A DNA stretch of 64,000 bases. Source: Ancylostoma caninum (taxonomy: Eukaryota; Nematoda; Chromadorea; Rhabditida; Ancylostomatidae). Positions 63,991 through 64,000 of this stretch are shown here, one piece after another (the first letter of the stretch is position 1; each line of letters opens with the position of its first letter). The notes below the pieces were generated by a model. It saw nothing but the letters and a program-made list of their open reading frames with translations, was not told the DNA's origin and ran no database searches. Location of the stretch: contig JBAJFG010000358.1 in NCBI GenBank assembly GCA_037903475.1, positions 124,001-188,000 on the forward strand, read 5' to 3'. A program made the translations under genes and the position numbers.

Positions 63991-64000
63991 GTACGTTATT

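Overview
The window is eukaryotic and reads as nematode genomic DNA, most plausibly a large-genome clade V species such as a strongylid or hookworm (inference). The supporting signs are introns that are mostly GT-AG with TTTCAG or TTTTAG acceptors, exons of about 60-260 nt split by introns from about 50 bp to about 8 kb, operon-like gene spacing with trans-splice-type acceptors, a nematode-type globin, and dense families of terminal-inverted-repeat (TIR) elements. No bacterial genes, rRNA, tRNA or CRISPR array was recognised. All gene models below were assembled by hand from splice signals, phase matching and protein motifs.

Layout. 1-8959: no gene recognised. 8960-14056 (+): globin with a long basic/Ser-rich N-terminal extension, nine exons. 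15101-27264 (-): retinol-dehydrogenase-like short-chain dehydrogenase, eleven exons, convergent with the globin; its 7.8 kb intron 7 holds two exons of an unidentified minus-strand gene. 27265-31804: intergenic with TIR elements. 31805-49476 (+): three RNA-processing genes head to tail, an RS-rich protein with Btz/CASC3-like motifs, GPATCH11 and CWF19L1. The gaps between them (473 and 380 bp) contain AATAAA followed 65-119 nt later by a TTTCAG/TTTTAG acceptor just before the next ATG, as in nematode operons.

CWF19L1 (14 exons, 530 aa) hosts a MITE in intron 1, a 3.25 kb mariner-like element carrying a 16-copy tandem array in intron 7, and an intact opposite-strand gene for a secreted Cys-rich repeat protein in intron 11. 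49477-58510: repeat-rich intergenic DNA with large foldback and GC-rich palindromic elements. 58511-63990 (+): 5' part of a zinc-finger gene with a FAR1/WRKY-GCM1-like domain, running off the window; it carries a 273 bp Tc1-like MITE and a 1.53 kb MULE-like element.

The three tandem genes plausibly act together in pre-mRNA splicing or RNA metabolism. The globin and dehydrogenase are unrelated neighbours. The most unusual structure is the array in CWF19L1 intron 7: most units look like an 18-nt exon plus a ~71-nt intron, in phase with the host gene.
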